A stretch of DNA of 64,000 bases from Acidobacteria bacterium AB60. GTDB lineage: Bacteria > Acidobacteriota > Terriglobia > Terriglobales > Acidobacteriaceae. Within the stretch, counting starts at the first letter, position 1. Every line of letters starts with the position of its first letter. This document shows, in pieces, positions 1 through 8,453 of this stretch. The translations under genes were made by a program, and so were the position numbers. The stretch lies in assembly GCA_008682415.1 (NCBI GenBank), contig VANK01000002.1, forward strand, positions 186,001-250,000, read 5' to 3'. Below the pieces are notes generated by a model. The model did not search any database. It worked only from the letters and a program-made list of their open reading frames with translations, and had not been told where the DNA came from.

Positions 1-259
1 GACGAATTGCTTCGTTGTAGTCCTGAATCGCGCGGTCAAAATCGTGCTTGTCAAAGTAGGCAGCACCTCTGTTGTTGTAGAAGGTTGACAGATCCTGTGT
101 CGTTACATTTCCAGTTTGGATAAGCGCCGTGCACCCGGCAATTTTGATGTCCGGGTCAGTTGACCGGCACTTGCTCAGGTCTTCTTGACTGCTACATCCC
201 GTTGCGGCCAATGCCGCGCCGAACAGCAGGCAAACGCACAAAACTCTTTTGCGGATCAC
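1..259 (-). CDS. TPR-repeat lipoprotein, C-terminus outside window
   Basis: Reading the minus strand from a GTG at 259-257 gives an open frame that runs off the left edge. A GGAG Shine-Dalgarno sits nine bases upstream of the GTG. The N-terminus is basic (VIRKR), then hydrophobic, and ends in a lipobox-like AATGC, so it is probably an outer- or inner-membrane lipoprotein. After a linker, the last visible residues (NNRGAAYFDKHDFDRAIQDY) look like a tetratricopeptide repeat helix pair. TPR lipoproteins usually act as protein-binding scaffolds; no specific role can be given. The start and signal peptide are inferred by eye. Confidence 0.7.
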   Translation of the reverse strand, partial: MIRKRVLCVCLLFGAALAATGCSSQEDLSKCRSTDPDIKIAGCTALIQTGNVTTQDLSTFYNNRGAAYFDKHDFDRAIQDYNEAIR

Positions 260-580
260 TCGCGTGGTCTCCGGCTCACTGATCAGAAGAAACAAGATAG
301 CACACGCCCATTCCGCACTACGACTGTCCTGACTGACCGGCGGCCACCTCACGGATTCCTGTGATCTCGCGAGTAGTCGCCAATTGGGAAGCTTCGCCGA
401 GCGGTAGCTGGAGTCTGTGCTGTGGGGGCGTCTGAGTTTCGATGAGTAGAGGGTGCGTGAACGAGCAGGGCGGGGCTAAAGCACGGACGGTTCTCTGGCG
501 GGCCCCTGCGGCACAAGACTGAAAGTCGGGCCCTGCTACAGCACTCATGGCGGATGGTCGTGGGCGAGTTCTGCGTCCCT

Positions 581-608
581 CCCCGGTCCCCAAGTCCAGG
601 GACCGGGG
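581..608. repeat. Perfect 10-bp inverted repeat (hairpin)
   Basis: CCCCGGTCCC at 581-590 is the exact reverse complement of GGGACCGGGG at 599-608, with an 8-base loop. No T-tract follows, so it is not a clear terminator. The right arm continues as GGGACCGGGGCACCC, and the reverse complement of this (GGGTGCCCC) also occurs at 59320 and 60854, which suggests a dispersed extragenic repeat family. Confidence 0.6.
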
Positions 609-722
609 CACCCGGCGCGATAGTTGAGGGTGTGCCGTTCCGCGCGGCGCTGGCCGATCCCAGTCATCCATGCTTGTCGCGGACCGGAAGATTCATAAAG
701 GCAACAGCAAGAACAACCGCAG

Positions 723-767
723 ATCCCTCCGTCCGCTTTCGCGGACTGCGGGATGACACTTCTCTGG
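723..767. repeat. Extragenic repeat, copy 1 with hairpin
   Basis: ATCCC (723-727) pairs with GGGAT (750-754) and encloses GTCCGC (731-736)/GCGGAC (741-746) with a TTTC loop. It is followed by the conserved tail TGCGGGATGACACTTCT (747-763). The nested imperfect stem resembles REP-like extragenic elements. No function can be read from it. Confidence 0.55.
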
Positions 768-816
768 AGGAGCGGCCTTTTGTGACGTAGGCGAAGAGTT
801 TATGGGCAGATACTCC

Positions 817-851
817 ACACGCACGCGTGTTGCGGGATGACACTTCTTTGG
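817..851. repeat. Extragenic repeat, copy 2
   Basis: ACACGC (817-822) and GCGTGT (825-830) form a short stem directly followed by a second copy of the tail TGCGGGATGACACTTCT (831-847). The two tails differ at about two of 21 positions, while their hairpins are unrelated. It lies just downstream of the VWA gene's stop. Confidence 0.5.
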
Positions 852-890
852 GAGAACAAATGGTCTCCTGGGAAGCCGGCCTAGCATCTG

Positions 891-2123
891 CTAATGGATG
901 GTCTGGGATTTGCGGCGCATGTAGTCCATGAGGAGGTATTCGCCGAGGCGGTCAGGGCTGGTGAAGTAGGCTTTGCCGCGGCACATCTCGGAGACTTTGT
1001 GGACGAAGCGGATGAGCTCGAAGTCCTGCGCGAGCATGAAGGTGTTGATCATAATGTTGGACCGTTTGCAGCGGGCGACTTCTTCGAGGGTTTCGCTGAC
1101 CACCAGGGGATCGAGGCCGTAGGGATTTTTGTAGATGCGGCCGTCGGGCAGGGTGAGGGCGGAGGGTTTGCCGTCGGTGATCATGACGATCTGCTTCATG
1201 TCTTTTTTCTGGCGAGCGAGAACGCGCTGGGCGACGCGCAGGCCTTCGCGCGTATTGGTGTGCCAGGGTCCGACCTTCACGCGAGCGAGGTGAGAGACGG
1301 GCAGCTCTTCCGCGGAGTCGTGGAAGAGGACGAGAGAGAGCGAGTCTCCGGGATACTGCGTGCGGATGAGGTGGGAGAGGGCCATGGCCACGCGCTTGGC
1401 GGGGGTGAAGCGGTCTTCTCCGTACAGAATCATGGAATGCGAGCAGTCGAGCATGACCACGGTGGCACAGGAGCTCTGGTACTCGCATTGATGCACCTGC
1501 AGGTCGTCGTACTCGAGGTTGAGCGGGAGGCCGATGCCTTCGCGGGCGATGGCGGAGGTGAGGGTGGCGGTGGTGTCGAGATTAAGCACGTCACCGAACT
1601 CGTAGCGTCGCGACGCGCCGCTTGCTTCAATGCCGGTGGCGAAGTGGCGCGTGTCGTGGCGGCCGTAGCTTGACTTGCCGAGGGAGCCGAGCAGGTCGCG
1701 CAGGGTTTTGAAGCCGAGGAAGTCGAGGCTCTTGTCGGTGACCTCGAAGCGGACGCTTCCGGGAGGTCCGCTCTGCCCGCCTGCCTGGGCCGGATCGACC
1801 GTTCCGTCGGGGTTCATGGAGGAGATGTAGTTCTGCTGCTCCATCTTCTCGACGAGTTTGTCGAGCAGCTCGTCGAGGTTGCCGTTGGCGGAGAGCTCAT
1901 CGAGCTTCTGCTGCATCTCCTGATCGAGGAAATCGCCTGATTCGAGGACGCGACGCAGCGCTTCCTTCAGGCTCTCCATGTCGTGATCGAGTTCCTGGAA
2001 CTGGGAGTAGGGATCGTAGAAGCCGGAGTCGAGCAGGTAATCGGAGAGGGCCTGCAGGAGGTCTTCGAGATCAATCTCGGAGGCCAGGTCGCCGCGGTAT
2101 TTGGTGTAACGGATGCGTTTCAT
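891..2123 (-). CDS. VWA-domain protein (chelatase/CoxE-like partner of AAA ATPase)
   Basis: A 410-residue protein with an acidic, helical N-terminal half (about 1-160, rich in DELL/LESGD segments) and a C-terminal von Willebrand A domain (about 220-400). The metal-ion site is visible: DCSHS at 226-230 (DxSxS), the threonine in NTREG near 290, and ITDG at 315-318. It lies directly downstream of a MoxR-like AAA ATPase on the same strand. Such pairs are known to form ATPase/VWA machines that insert metals or activate partner enzymes, as in BchI/BchD, CbbQ/CbbO and MoxR/CoxE. The target here is unknown. There is no obvious Shine-Dalgarno; the start follows an octamer repeat, so translation may depend on coupling with the upstream gene. 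Confidence 0.85.
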   Translation of the reverse strand: MKRIRYTKYRGDLASEIDLEDLLQALSDYLLDSGFYDPYSQFQELDHDMESLKEALRRVLESGDFLDQEMQQKLDELSANGNLDELLDKLVEKMEQQNYISSMNPDGTVDPAQAGGQSGPPGSVRFEVTDKSLDFLGFKTLRDLLGSLGKSSYGRHDTRHFATGIEASGASRRYEFGDVLNLDTTATLTSAIAREGIGLPLNLEYDDLQVHQCEYQSSCATVVMLDCSHSMILYGEDRFTPAKRVAMALSHLIRTQYPGDSLSLVLFHDSAEELPVSHLARVKVGPWHTNTREGLRVAQRVLARQKKDMKQIVMITDGKPSALTLPDGRIYKNPYGLDPLVVSETLEEVARCKRSNIMINTFMLAQDFELIRFVHKVSEMCRGKAYFTSPDRLGEYLLMDYMRRKSQTIH

Positions 2124-2130
2124 AAGAGAC

Positions 2131-2194
2131 AGTGAAGAAGTGAATGAGTGAAAGAGTGAATAAGTGATTAGGTGATCGAGTGATGAAGTGACTA
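2131..2194. repeat. Eight-unit tandem octamer repeat (AGTGANNN)
   Basis: Eight consecutive 8-bp units begin at 2131, 2139, 2147, 2155, 2163, 2171, 2179 and 2187. Seven start with AGTGA and one with GGTGA; the last three bases vary. In the coding direction (minus strand) the unit reads NNNTCACT. The final unit contains the stop codon of the upstream AAA ATPase (CTA on plus = TAG), and the array almost fills the gap to the VWA start codon. Confidence 0.85.
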
Positions 2195-3715
2195 GTTGTA
2201 GCCGCCACGGCGGCCGCCGCGGCGCTGGCGTTGCCAGTCGTCGTAGTCGATTTCGAGTTTCTGCTTTTCCTGCTTGCGCGAGGTGGGCTCGGGAGCGGCA
2301 AAGCCGTGCTCCTCGCTGCGGCTGAGCTTGCGGTGGGCTACCAGGCCTTCGAGGAGGAACTCGGCCGCGGCGACGATTTTGGGAGAAGGATCGGAGAGCT
2401 TGACGTCGAGGGTGGAGAGCTTATCGAAGAGCCCCTGGATCTCCTTGAGATCGAGGAGAGCTGCGTCGGCTGGCTGGTTGTCGTCGAACTTAACGGTGCC
2501 GCCGAGGTTGAACCAGAGCTCGATCTGCTCGGTGTCGATGCCCGAGAAGTAGCGGTCGTAGGTTTTGCCGACGGCGGTGCGAATGAGGTCCTGGACAACG
2601 GTGTCGGCGCCGCGCATCTCCCCTTCATATTCGAGCTCGAGCTTGCCGGTGATGCCGGGCATAGCGGCGTAGATGTCGCTGACGCGGGGCAGCACGAGTG
2701 ATTCGCCGGCGGTGAGGGCGCGACGCTCGGCGTTGGAGATGACTAGTTCCATGGTGGAGATGGGGAGGCGCTGGCTGACGCCGCTGCGCTTGTCAACCTT
2801 TTTGTCTTCACGAGCGGTGAAGGCGATCTGCTCGACCACTTCGCGGACGTACTGGGGAATCTCGATTGTGGTTTGCCCGCGTTGCTGCCAAGCCTCCTGC
2901 GCGGTGATCGCGATGCCCTGCTCGAGGTTCTCAGGATAGTGCGTGCGGATCTCGGAGCCGATGCGGTCTTTGAGGGGGGTGATGATTTTGCCGCGGGCGG
3001 TGTAGTCCTCCGGATTGGCGCTGAAGACCAGAGCAAGGTCGAGTTCGAGGCGAACGGGGTAGCCCTTAATCTGCACGTCGCCTTCCTGCATGATGTTGAA
3101 GAGCGCGACCTGAATTTTGCCGGCGAGATCGGGCAGCTCGTTGATGGCGAAGATGCCGCGGTTGGCGCGGGGCAGCAGGCCGAAGTGCATGGTGAGTTCG
3201 CTGGAGAGATCCTGGGCGCCGCGCGCTGCCTTGATGGGATCGAGGTCGCCGATGAGGTCAGCGACGGTCACGTCGGGGGTGGCGAGCTTCTCCACATAGC
3301 GATCGGCGCGGGTGACGTAGGCGATGGGGGTGGCGTCTCCGCGCTCGGCGATGAGGTCGCGGCAGCGCTTGCACAGAGGATGGTAGGGATTATCGCGGAT
3401 TTCGCAGCCGGCAATGTAAGGGAGGCGCTCATCGAGCAGACCGGTGAGGGCGCGGAGGATTCGGCTCTTGGCCTGGCCGCGGAGGCCGAGGAGGATGAAG
3501 TTCTGCTTGGAGAGCACGGCATTGACGATTTGGGGAACGACCGTGTCTTCATAGCCCACGATGCCGGGGAAGACGGTCTGTCCGGCTCGCAACAGGGCGA
3601 TGAGGTTGCTGCGCATCTCGTCTTTGACGGTGCGGGCGCGGAGCAGGGATTCAGGAAAGGTAGAGCTATTGCGCAGTTCCCCGAGAGTAAGGGGAAGGGG
3701 GTGAGCTGCGGGCAT
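2192..3715 (-). CDS. MoxR/chelatase-I-like AAA+ ATPase
   Basis: A 507-residue AAA+ protein. Walker A is GLRGQAKSR (77-85), Walker B is GIFAINEL (187-194) and sensor 1 is FSANPEDY (231-238). These match the magnesium-chelatase-I/MoxR branch. Between Walker A and B there are three cysteines (104, 115, 118) in an insertion containing CKRC, a possible metal site that classical MoxR proteins lack. It probably acts in the cytoplasm with the VWA protein encoded just downstream. The ATG at 3715 is preceded by a strong GGAGGAGG site, which fixes the start. Proteins of this type are sometimes misnamed sigma-54 interacting regulators; no helix-turn-helix is visible. Confidence 0.85.
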   Translation of the reverse strand: MPAAHPLPLTLGELRNSSTFPESLLRARTVKDEMRSNLIALLRAGQTVFPGIVGYEDTVVPQIVNAVLSKQNFILLGLRGQAKSRILRALTGLLDERLPYIAGCEIRDNPYHPLCKRCRDLIAERGDATPIAYVTRADRYVEKLATPDVTVADLIGDLDPIKAARGAQDLSSELTMHFGLLPRANRGIFAINELPDLAGKIQVALFNIMQEGDVQIKGYPVRLELDLALVFSANPEDYTARGKIITPLKDRIGSEIRTHYPENLEQGIAITAQEAWQQRGQTTIEIPQYVREVVEQIAFTAREDKKVDKRSGVSQRLPISTMELVISNAERRALTAGESLVLPRVSDIYAAMPGITGKLELEYEGEMRGADTVVQDLIRTAVGKTYDRYFSGIDTEQIELWFNLGGTVKFDDNQPADAALLDLKEIQGLFDKLSTLDVKLSDPSPKIVAAAEFLLEGLVAHRKLSRSEEHGFAAPEPTSRKQEKQKLEIDYDDWQRQRRGGRRGGYN

Positions 3716-3920
3716 TCGTGCCTCCTCCGGGCCGGGATGCGCCCGGCGGCCGGTTGCGTTGCATTCGATTTAGACGTCGCATACGGTCGCTTCGATCCAC
3801 TGTTGCGATGATTCGTCGAGTGAGATCAAACTTTTGCGGCCTCCGGCTGCGCGGTCGTGAATCGTGTGGGGAAAGCGGAGCAACCGGTGTAGGAAGTATG
3901 AACCGGTTCGCCGAAATGAG

Positions 3921-5021
3921 CTAGTCGGGGTAGGGCTCGCCGGGGCGAACGATGCGGATCTGGTGGTCAGTGAACTGCTGGTGGCCGCCGGGCAAATCCA
4001 CTTTGGGCATGTGACAGCTGACGCAATTGGACTTGGCGACCGGGCAGGGCTTGTAGGCGGGCGACGCCGGCGGGGAGGATGTGGCGGAGGCGGGATGGGG
4101 CGCACGGTGGCAGGCGAGGCACTTGGAGTCGTAGTACGCCTGGTCATGGCTGAGCTGCTGGTGAGGATCGTGACAGGCCAGGCAGCTGATGCGCTTGTCG
4201 TTGCCGATGAAGCACTTGCTGTTACCGAGGCGATAGGGCTGGAAGCGGACGAACGCCGGACCCTTCCAATGGTTGCGGACGACGGTGTCCCAGGTACGAT
4301 GGCACTGGCCGCAGAAGGCGGAGATTTCTTCGGAGTCAAGGCGGCGGAGGGAAGGCGGGAGGGTGGCGAAGCTGTTCCTGCTCGCATCAGCCATGTGCTG
4401 CTGGGCTCCGGCGTGGCAGCGCTGGCAATCGAGGCCGGGCGCGAGTTTCTCCGGGTCGAGCTGGTGGCCCGGGACGACACCCGTGGCGTGACAGTTGAAG
4501 CAGCTGCGGCTCTCCCAGAGTGAGAGTTCACGACCCATGGCTTGCGTGAGAGTGGCGGGGACGATCCTCTCGTCGCCGGGTGTAACGGCCAGGGTGTTGT
4601 CACGCGGATAGAAGCTCACCAGGCTTTCGTAGAGGTGGCCGTCCTTCTCCAGGACGAAGGTCTGGGAGTGCTGTCCGAAGATCCAACGGATGGGGAGGGT
4701 CACGGTGTTCACGCCGTCGGTAACGGTGTAGGTGCTGCGGCCGTCGCTGGTCTGGATGCGGTAGGAGTACTTCCCCACGTTGGCGCGGAGCTCTGGATGG
4801 GCAGTCAACTGGGGATCCGCGCCCGCGGGCTCCATAGCGTGGCGCATGGGCGCGACGGCATAATGCGCCGCCACGCCGACATGGCAGGTGGCGCAGGTGA
4901 CCGGGGCAGCCGCGGACTGTGCCTGGCCCGTGTCGCATGAGCCTGCCAAGACCACGAGGCAGAACGCAACCGATAGGCTAACGAGGGAGCTTGAGGCAGA
5001 CCGCGCGTTCACGGAGCGCAT
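3921..5021 (-). CDS. Seven-haem c-type cytochrome, exported
   Basis: A 366-residue protein with an N-terminal hydrophobic signal segment (about 12-28). Seven CxxCH haem sites occur in order: CATCH, CFNCH, CQRCH, CGQCH, CLACH, CLACH and CVSCH. The pattern fits the cytochrome c554/multihaem family of periplasmic electron carriers. The cysteine in LAGSC near residue 29 could also make it a lipoprotein. The start lies inside the 3' end of the upstream TPR gene (44-base overlap), and a GAAGGGAGG tract touches the ATG, so translational coupling is likely. The redox partner is unknown; no reductase or maturation gene is nearby. Confidence 0.85.
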   Translation of the reverse strand: MRSVNARSASSSLVSLSVAFCLVVLAGSCDTGQAQSAAAPVTCATCHVGVAAHYAVAPMRHAMEPAGADPQLTAHPELRANVGKYSYRIQTSDGRSTYTVTDGVNTVTLPIRWIFGQHSQTFVLEKDGHLYESLVSFYPRDNTLAVTPGDERIVPATLTQAMGRELSLWESRSCFNCHATGVVPGHQLDPEKLAPGLDCQRCHAGAQQHMADASRNSFATLPPSLRRLDSEEISAFCGQCHRTWDTVVRNHWKGPAFVRFQPYRLGNSKCFIGNDKRISCLACHDPHQQLSHDQAYYDSKCLACHRAPHPASATSSPPASPAYKPCPVAKSNCVSCHMPKVDLPGGHQQFTDHQIRIVRPGEPYPD

Positions 5022-6120
5022 CCTCCCTTCTGCCGGTGCGGGAGTAGATGGAGGCCAGGCCGAGATGCGCCTCGAGATTGTTCGGGTCCTTTTGCAGGAC
5101 CTGATTCAGAAGGTCTGTGCCACGCTGGATCTCTCCGGTTTCGGCGAGCGACCGGCCGAGGGCCAACTGCGCCATCTGCAGGGTCGGGGACGCCGCGTAG
5201 GCGTGTTCGGCTTCAGGAAGGGCCTCCGCGTAGCGGCCGGTGATCATGAGCGAGAAGGCCAGCATGGCATGACCCGTCTCATTCGCGGGGGCGACTCCCA
5301 GCTCGCTGCGGAATTCGTCGACGGCGAGGCTGGGATCGTGGGGGAAGAGAAGGAATCCGTAGAACAGGTGGAGGTTGGGCGTGGACGGATGCTGGGAGAA
5401 GAGTGCCTGAAATAGCGCGTCGCCACGTTCGCTTTCTTCAGCGAGCACGGCATAACCGGCTTCGCCGGCCTGCTGAAACAAGGGGCGATCCTGTGCGGGA
5501 ACGTCTTTTGGCAGCGTCGTGACGCGAATTCCGGCGAGGCCGATTCCGAGCGACAGGTCGGGTGAGTCAACGTGCTCTGTGGCGAAGAACTTGTATTGTT
5601 CGAGGGCGTCCTGGAACCGGTTGGCACGGGCCAGGAGTTGAGCAAGGTGAAACCGGATGATCTGGGCGTTGCGCGGTTCGTTGGCGGCACCGTGAGCGAC
5701 AGCCATTTCGAGATCTCGCAGGGAGTCGTCGTAATCGGCCGTTTCAAACTCACAGAGGCCGCGCAGAGCGATGGCCGGAACCGCGGTGGGCTGGAGCTGG
5801 ATGAGATGGTTGAACCCGTCAATGGCCTGCGGGAACTGGTTTGCCTGGTATCGCAACAGGCCAAGGTAGAACCAGCCTTCGGCCCAATCGGGCCTGAGCT
5901 GCTCCGCCTGCGCGTAGAGATCGAGGGCGAGGGAGATGTTCTGCTGATCGCGAGCAGCGGCGGCGCGAGCGGCCAGGTCATCGAAGGATGGAGACGGGTT
6001 CTGACCGGTTGCGGGCTGAAGAGCCACCGCGAAGGTCGCCAGGAGGAGGTACGCGAGGAGAGGAGGATTTATCCGCGGAAGGCGGGAGTGGACAGACTTC
6101 AAACGATTCGGCAAGCACAT
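4978..6120 (-). CDS. Secreted TPR-repeat protein
   Basis: From ATG 6120 this encodes about 380 residues. An N-terminal hydrophobic segment (LLAYLLLATFAVAL) ends near ATGQ and looks like a signal peptide. The rest is built of TPR-like helical repeats, for example ALDLYAQAEQLRPDWAEGWF and, at the C-terminus, DLLNQVLQKDPNNLEAHLGL. The frame stays open to 6348, but the 76 extra residues are low-complexity and overlap the isomerase gene, so the internal ATG is preferred; ATG 6165 is an alternative. The gene overlaps the cytochrome gene by 44 bases, which suggests a cytochrome/TPR pair in the periplasm. Confidence 0.75.
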   Translation of the reverse strand: MCLPNRLKSVHSRLPRINPPLLAYLLLATFAVALQPATGQNPSPSFDDLAARAAAARDQQNISLALDLYAQAEQLRPDWAEGWFYLGLLRYQANQFPQAIDGFNHLIQLQPTAVPAIALRGLCEFETADYDDSLRDLEMAVAHGAANEPRNAQIIRFHLAQLLARANRFQDALEQYKFFATEHVDSPDLSLGIGLAGIRVTTLPKDVPAQDRPLFQQAGEAGYAVLAEESERGDALFQALFSQHPSTPNLHLFYGFLLFPHDPSLAVDEFRSELGVAPANETGHAMLAFSLMITGRYAEALPEAEHAYAASPTLQMAQLALGRSLAETGEIQRGTDLLNQVLQKDPNNLEAHLGLASIYSRTGRREDALRERAVCLKLPR

Positions 6121-6226
6121 CGCCGGCTGGATTCCTGAGGAGAATTCGCTTCCGGCGGGCCCCATGTCCGCGCCCTTGACTTCATAGTAGCAGGCGGCGA
6201 GATCGTGCCTGGCGAGGGGCACCGCA

Positions 6227-6931
6227 TCAGTCGGCGACGAGGATTTCGAGGTTTTCGCGACCCTGAAAGAGTCCGGACTCGATGACGCCGCAGATGCCCT
6301 TGATGGCGGACTCGAGATGAGGCTCGACGGCGTCGAAGCGCGCATCAATGATCATGTTGCCGCTTTCGGTGATGACCGGGCCATCCTTGCCGGTGCCGAG
6401 GCGAAGCTCCAGGCTGGCGGCGCCGAGGGAGCGCAGGCGGGCAGAGACAAAGCTAAGGGCGGTGGGCGCCACTTCCACGGGGATGGGAAAGCGCTCGCCG
6501 AGCCGTTTCACCAGCTTCGAGGGGTCAACGAGGATGTAGTTTTTGGCGGCGCTATCGATGTTGAGTTTCTCCTTGAACATGGCACCGCCGCGGCCTTTGA
6601 TGAGATTGCGGCCTGGATCGACCTCGTCGGCGCCGTCGAAGGCCCACGAGGGTTTTGCATCGTTGAGTGAGAGTGTGGGGATGCCCAACGCGGCACAGGC
6701 AAATGAGACTTCCTGGGAGGTGGGAATGGCGATACAGGAGATCGATTTTTGCTGGAGCGTCTCGGCGATGGCCTGAATCGCGATGAAAGACGTGGATCCT
6801 GAGCCGAATCCGATTACGTCGCCGTGGTTGACTTTGCCGGCGAGCAAGGCACCGACGCGCCGTTTGGCGTCGAGGTTCTCAATCTTCTGCGCCCATCGGA
6901 GCTGGGCGATCACGCTGTTCTCCCACCGCAT
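6227..6931 (-). CDS. rpiA: Ribose-5-phosphate isomerase A
   Basis: A 234-residue cytosolic enzyme that interconverts ribose 5-phosphate and ribulose 5-phosphate in the pentose phosphate pathway. Family motifs are clear: GFGSGST in the phosphate loop, AFDGADEVDP carrying the catalytic acids, and KGRGGAMFKEK. The frame extends upstream to 7309, but that part is an antisense-like arginine/proline-rich shadow of the kinase gene. The ATG at 6931 gives the usual RpiA length. It lies about 106 bases downstream of the sensor kinase gene on the same strand, so readthrough is possible but not shown. Confidence 0.92.
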   Translation of the reverse strand: MRWENSVIAQLRWAQKIENLDAKRRVGALLAGKVNHGDVIGFGSGSTSFIAIQAIAETLQQKSISCIAIPTSQEVSFACAALGIPTLSLNDAKPSWAFDGADEVDPGRNLIKGRGGAMFKEKLNIDSAAKNYILVDPSKLVKRLGERFPIPVEVAPTALSFVSARLRSLGAASLELRLGTGKDGPVITESGNMIIDARFDAVEPHLESAIKGICGVIESGLFQGRENLEILVAD

Positions 6932-7037
6932 CGTCGATCCACTTTCCTGGGCGGCGATTTTGGCCGCTCCGCTCGCAAATTGTAAATCATGATCAGTTGC
7001 TGTTTTGAGAGGGGGAGCGCAGCGTCCTGTTGCCTGA

Positions 7038-8453
7038 TCAGCCTTCCGAGAGTGGATGGGCAGGCAGTTCGACGAGCACAGTGGTTCCCTTGCCTGGCTG
7101 GCTTTGCAGCGCGATGGTGCCGTGATTCTTCTCGACAACAGCCTTGGCGATGGAGAGTCCCAGGCCTGATCCACCGGTGAGCCGGGAGCGCGAGGCGTCG
7201 GAGCGGTAGAAACGCTCGAAGACGTGGGGGATGTCCATGCTGGGAATGCCGGAGCCGCGATCTTCGACACGAACGCGGCACTTGCTGGAGCCGTTGGTCT
7301 CAGTTGCAATCACGACGGCGGAGCCCGAGGGGGAGTGTTGAATGGCGTTCTCAATCAGGTTGACCCAGAGCTGGGTCAGTTCGGTGTCGCGCGCGGGAAC
7401 GCGGACGTTGGGCGCCTGCTGGAACTCCAGACCGATTGATTTCATGCGGGCCACGGACTCGAGCCGATCGATGGCCGCGAGCAAGGTGTCGTTCAGACTT
7501 GCAGTGGGGAGGATGCGGTCCGGCGTTTCGCTCCGCTGGGCGTGTTCGATGGCTGAGAGGAGGAGCATGTCGGCGACCAGGCGCTCCGTCCGCCCGGTAT
7601 CTTCAAGAGCGCGGGCGATGCCCTCCCGATACTCCCGTTCGGTGAGAGTGCCCTGCTCCAGCAGTTGGAGCGTGGACTTCTGGATGGCGACAGCGGTCTT
7701 CAGCTCGTGCGCGGCATCGCTGAGGAAGCGGCGTTCCCGCTGGAAGGCGGCCTGAATGCGATCGACCAGGCGGTGGAGAGCGCGGGCGAGCGGAATCAGC
7801 TCGGCGCTGTGCACCTCCTCGATGGGCTGTTGCGGACGGGACCCATCGGGCTCGATCTGGTCGGCGCGCCGGGCAAATTCAGTCAAGGGCCGCATGCCGC
7901 GTGTGACCGCAATCCAGGTGGCTCCGGCGGAGAGAAGAAGCGAGACAAGCGCGACCAGGACAATGATGCGGGTTGCGCTGGAGATCTGAGCCATGGTGCG
8001 ATCGGCGGGCATGGCGTAGAAGATATTGACGCGGATCTGCGGAATCTGATGATTCTCCTGATCGAGGATTGCCGCCCTCATCAGCGTCTTGCCGCGATAC
8101 GGCACGGAGCCGCGATCGAACTTCCAGTACTTGCCGCCGGCTCTTGCCCGGTCCAGCGAGGAGATCCAGGAGGAGGAGCCGGCAACCGGGGTGCCGCGCG
8201 CGTCTTCTACATAAAAAAGATCACCCCCAGGGATGCTGGCCTGTTCCGTGTCAAAGGTTGCGCCGCCCGGAGTGGTGGGCGACTCGTCGACCAGCGCGAG
8301 CACGGCGATCATGCGGGCCTGGATTTCGGAGTCGAAGCTGGACCAGAGGGCGCGATGCACGTAGAGGATGGTGAGCCCAACCGCGATAGCGGCTGCGAGC
8401 AGCTGGGCAGAGAGAACCAGGGCGACCACCCGCGCGCGCATGGAGCCTGTCAT
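7038..8453 (-). CDS. Two-component sensor histidine kinase (EnvZ/OmpR type)
   Basis: A 471-residue membrane kinase. Transmembrane segments at about 8-31 and 161-183 flank a periplasmic sensor of about 130 residues. A HAMP-like linker follows, then the H-box DAAHELKT with the phospho-accepting histidine near 249, an N-box NLIENAIQHSP, and the G-boxes DRGSGIP and GGSGLGL. Its start overlaps the stop of the response-regulator gene by four bases (ATGA), so the pair is co-translated. The signal cannot be named from the sensor sequence. Confidence 0.92.
   Translation of the reverse strand: MTGSMRARVVALVLSAQLLAAAIAVGLTILYVHRALWSSFDSEIQARMIAVLALVDESPTTPGGATFDTEQASIPGGDLFYVEDARGTPVAGSSSWISSLDRARAGGKYWKFDRGSVPYRGKTLMRAAILDQENHQIPQIRVNIFYAMPADRTMAQISSATRIIVLVALVSLLLSAGATWIAVTRGMRPLTEFARRADQIEPDGSRPQQPIEEVHSAELIPLARALHRLVDRIQAAFQRERRFLSDAAHELKTAVAIQKSTLQLLEQGTLTEREYREGIARALEDTGRTERLVADMLLLSAIEHAQRSETPDRILPTASLNDTLLAAIDRLESVARMKSIGLEFQQAPNVRVPARDTELTQLWVNLIENAIQHSPSGSAVVIATETNGSSKCRVRVEDRGSGIPSMDIPHVFERFYRSDASRSRLTGGSGLGLSIAKAVVEKNHGTIALQSQPGKGTTVLVELPAHPLSEG

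Larger units (their letters stand above)
260..890. other. Gene-free spacer rich in hairpin repeats
   Basis: This stretch lies between the start of the TPR lipoprotein gene and the stop of the VWA gene. I see no convincing gene: the open frames here (for example minus strand 318-671 and plus strand 554-790) have no good ribosome site, domain pattern or conserved-looking sequence. It holds a 10-bp perfect inverted repeat at 581-608 and two copies of a TGCGGGATGACACTTCT-type extragenic element near 747 and 831, each next to a different short hairpin. Confidence 0.55.

Noticed and set aside
318..671. 117-residue minus-strand frame in the first spacer
   Set aside because: It crosses the hairpin repeat, has no ribosome site and has an arginine/proline-rich random-looking composition.
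2873..3811. 312-residue plus-strand frame opposite the AAA ATPase
   Set aside because: No ribosome site or recognisable sequence; the minus-strand ATPase explains the openness.
6932..7309. N-terminal extension of the ribose-5-phosphate isomerase frame
   Set aside because: The extension overlaps the kinase gene in another frame and has no family similarity; the internal ATG at 6931 gives the normal RpiA length.
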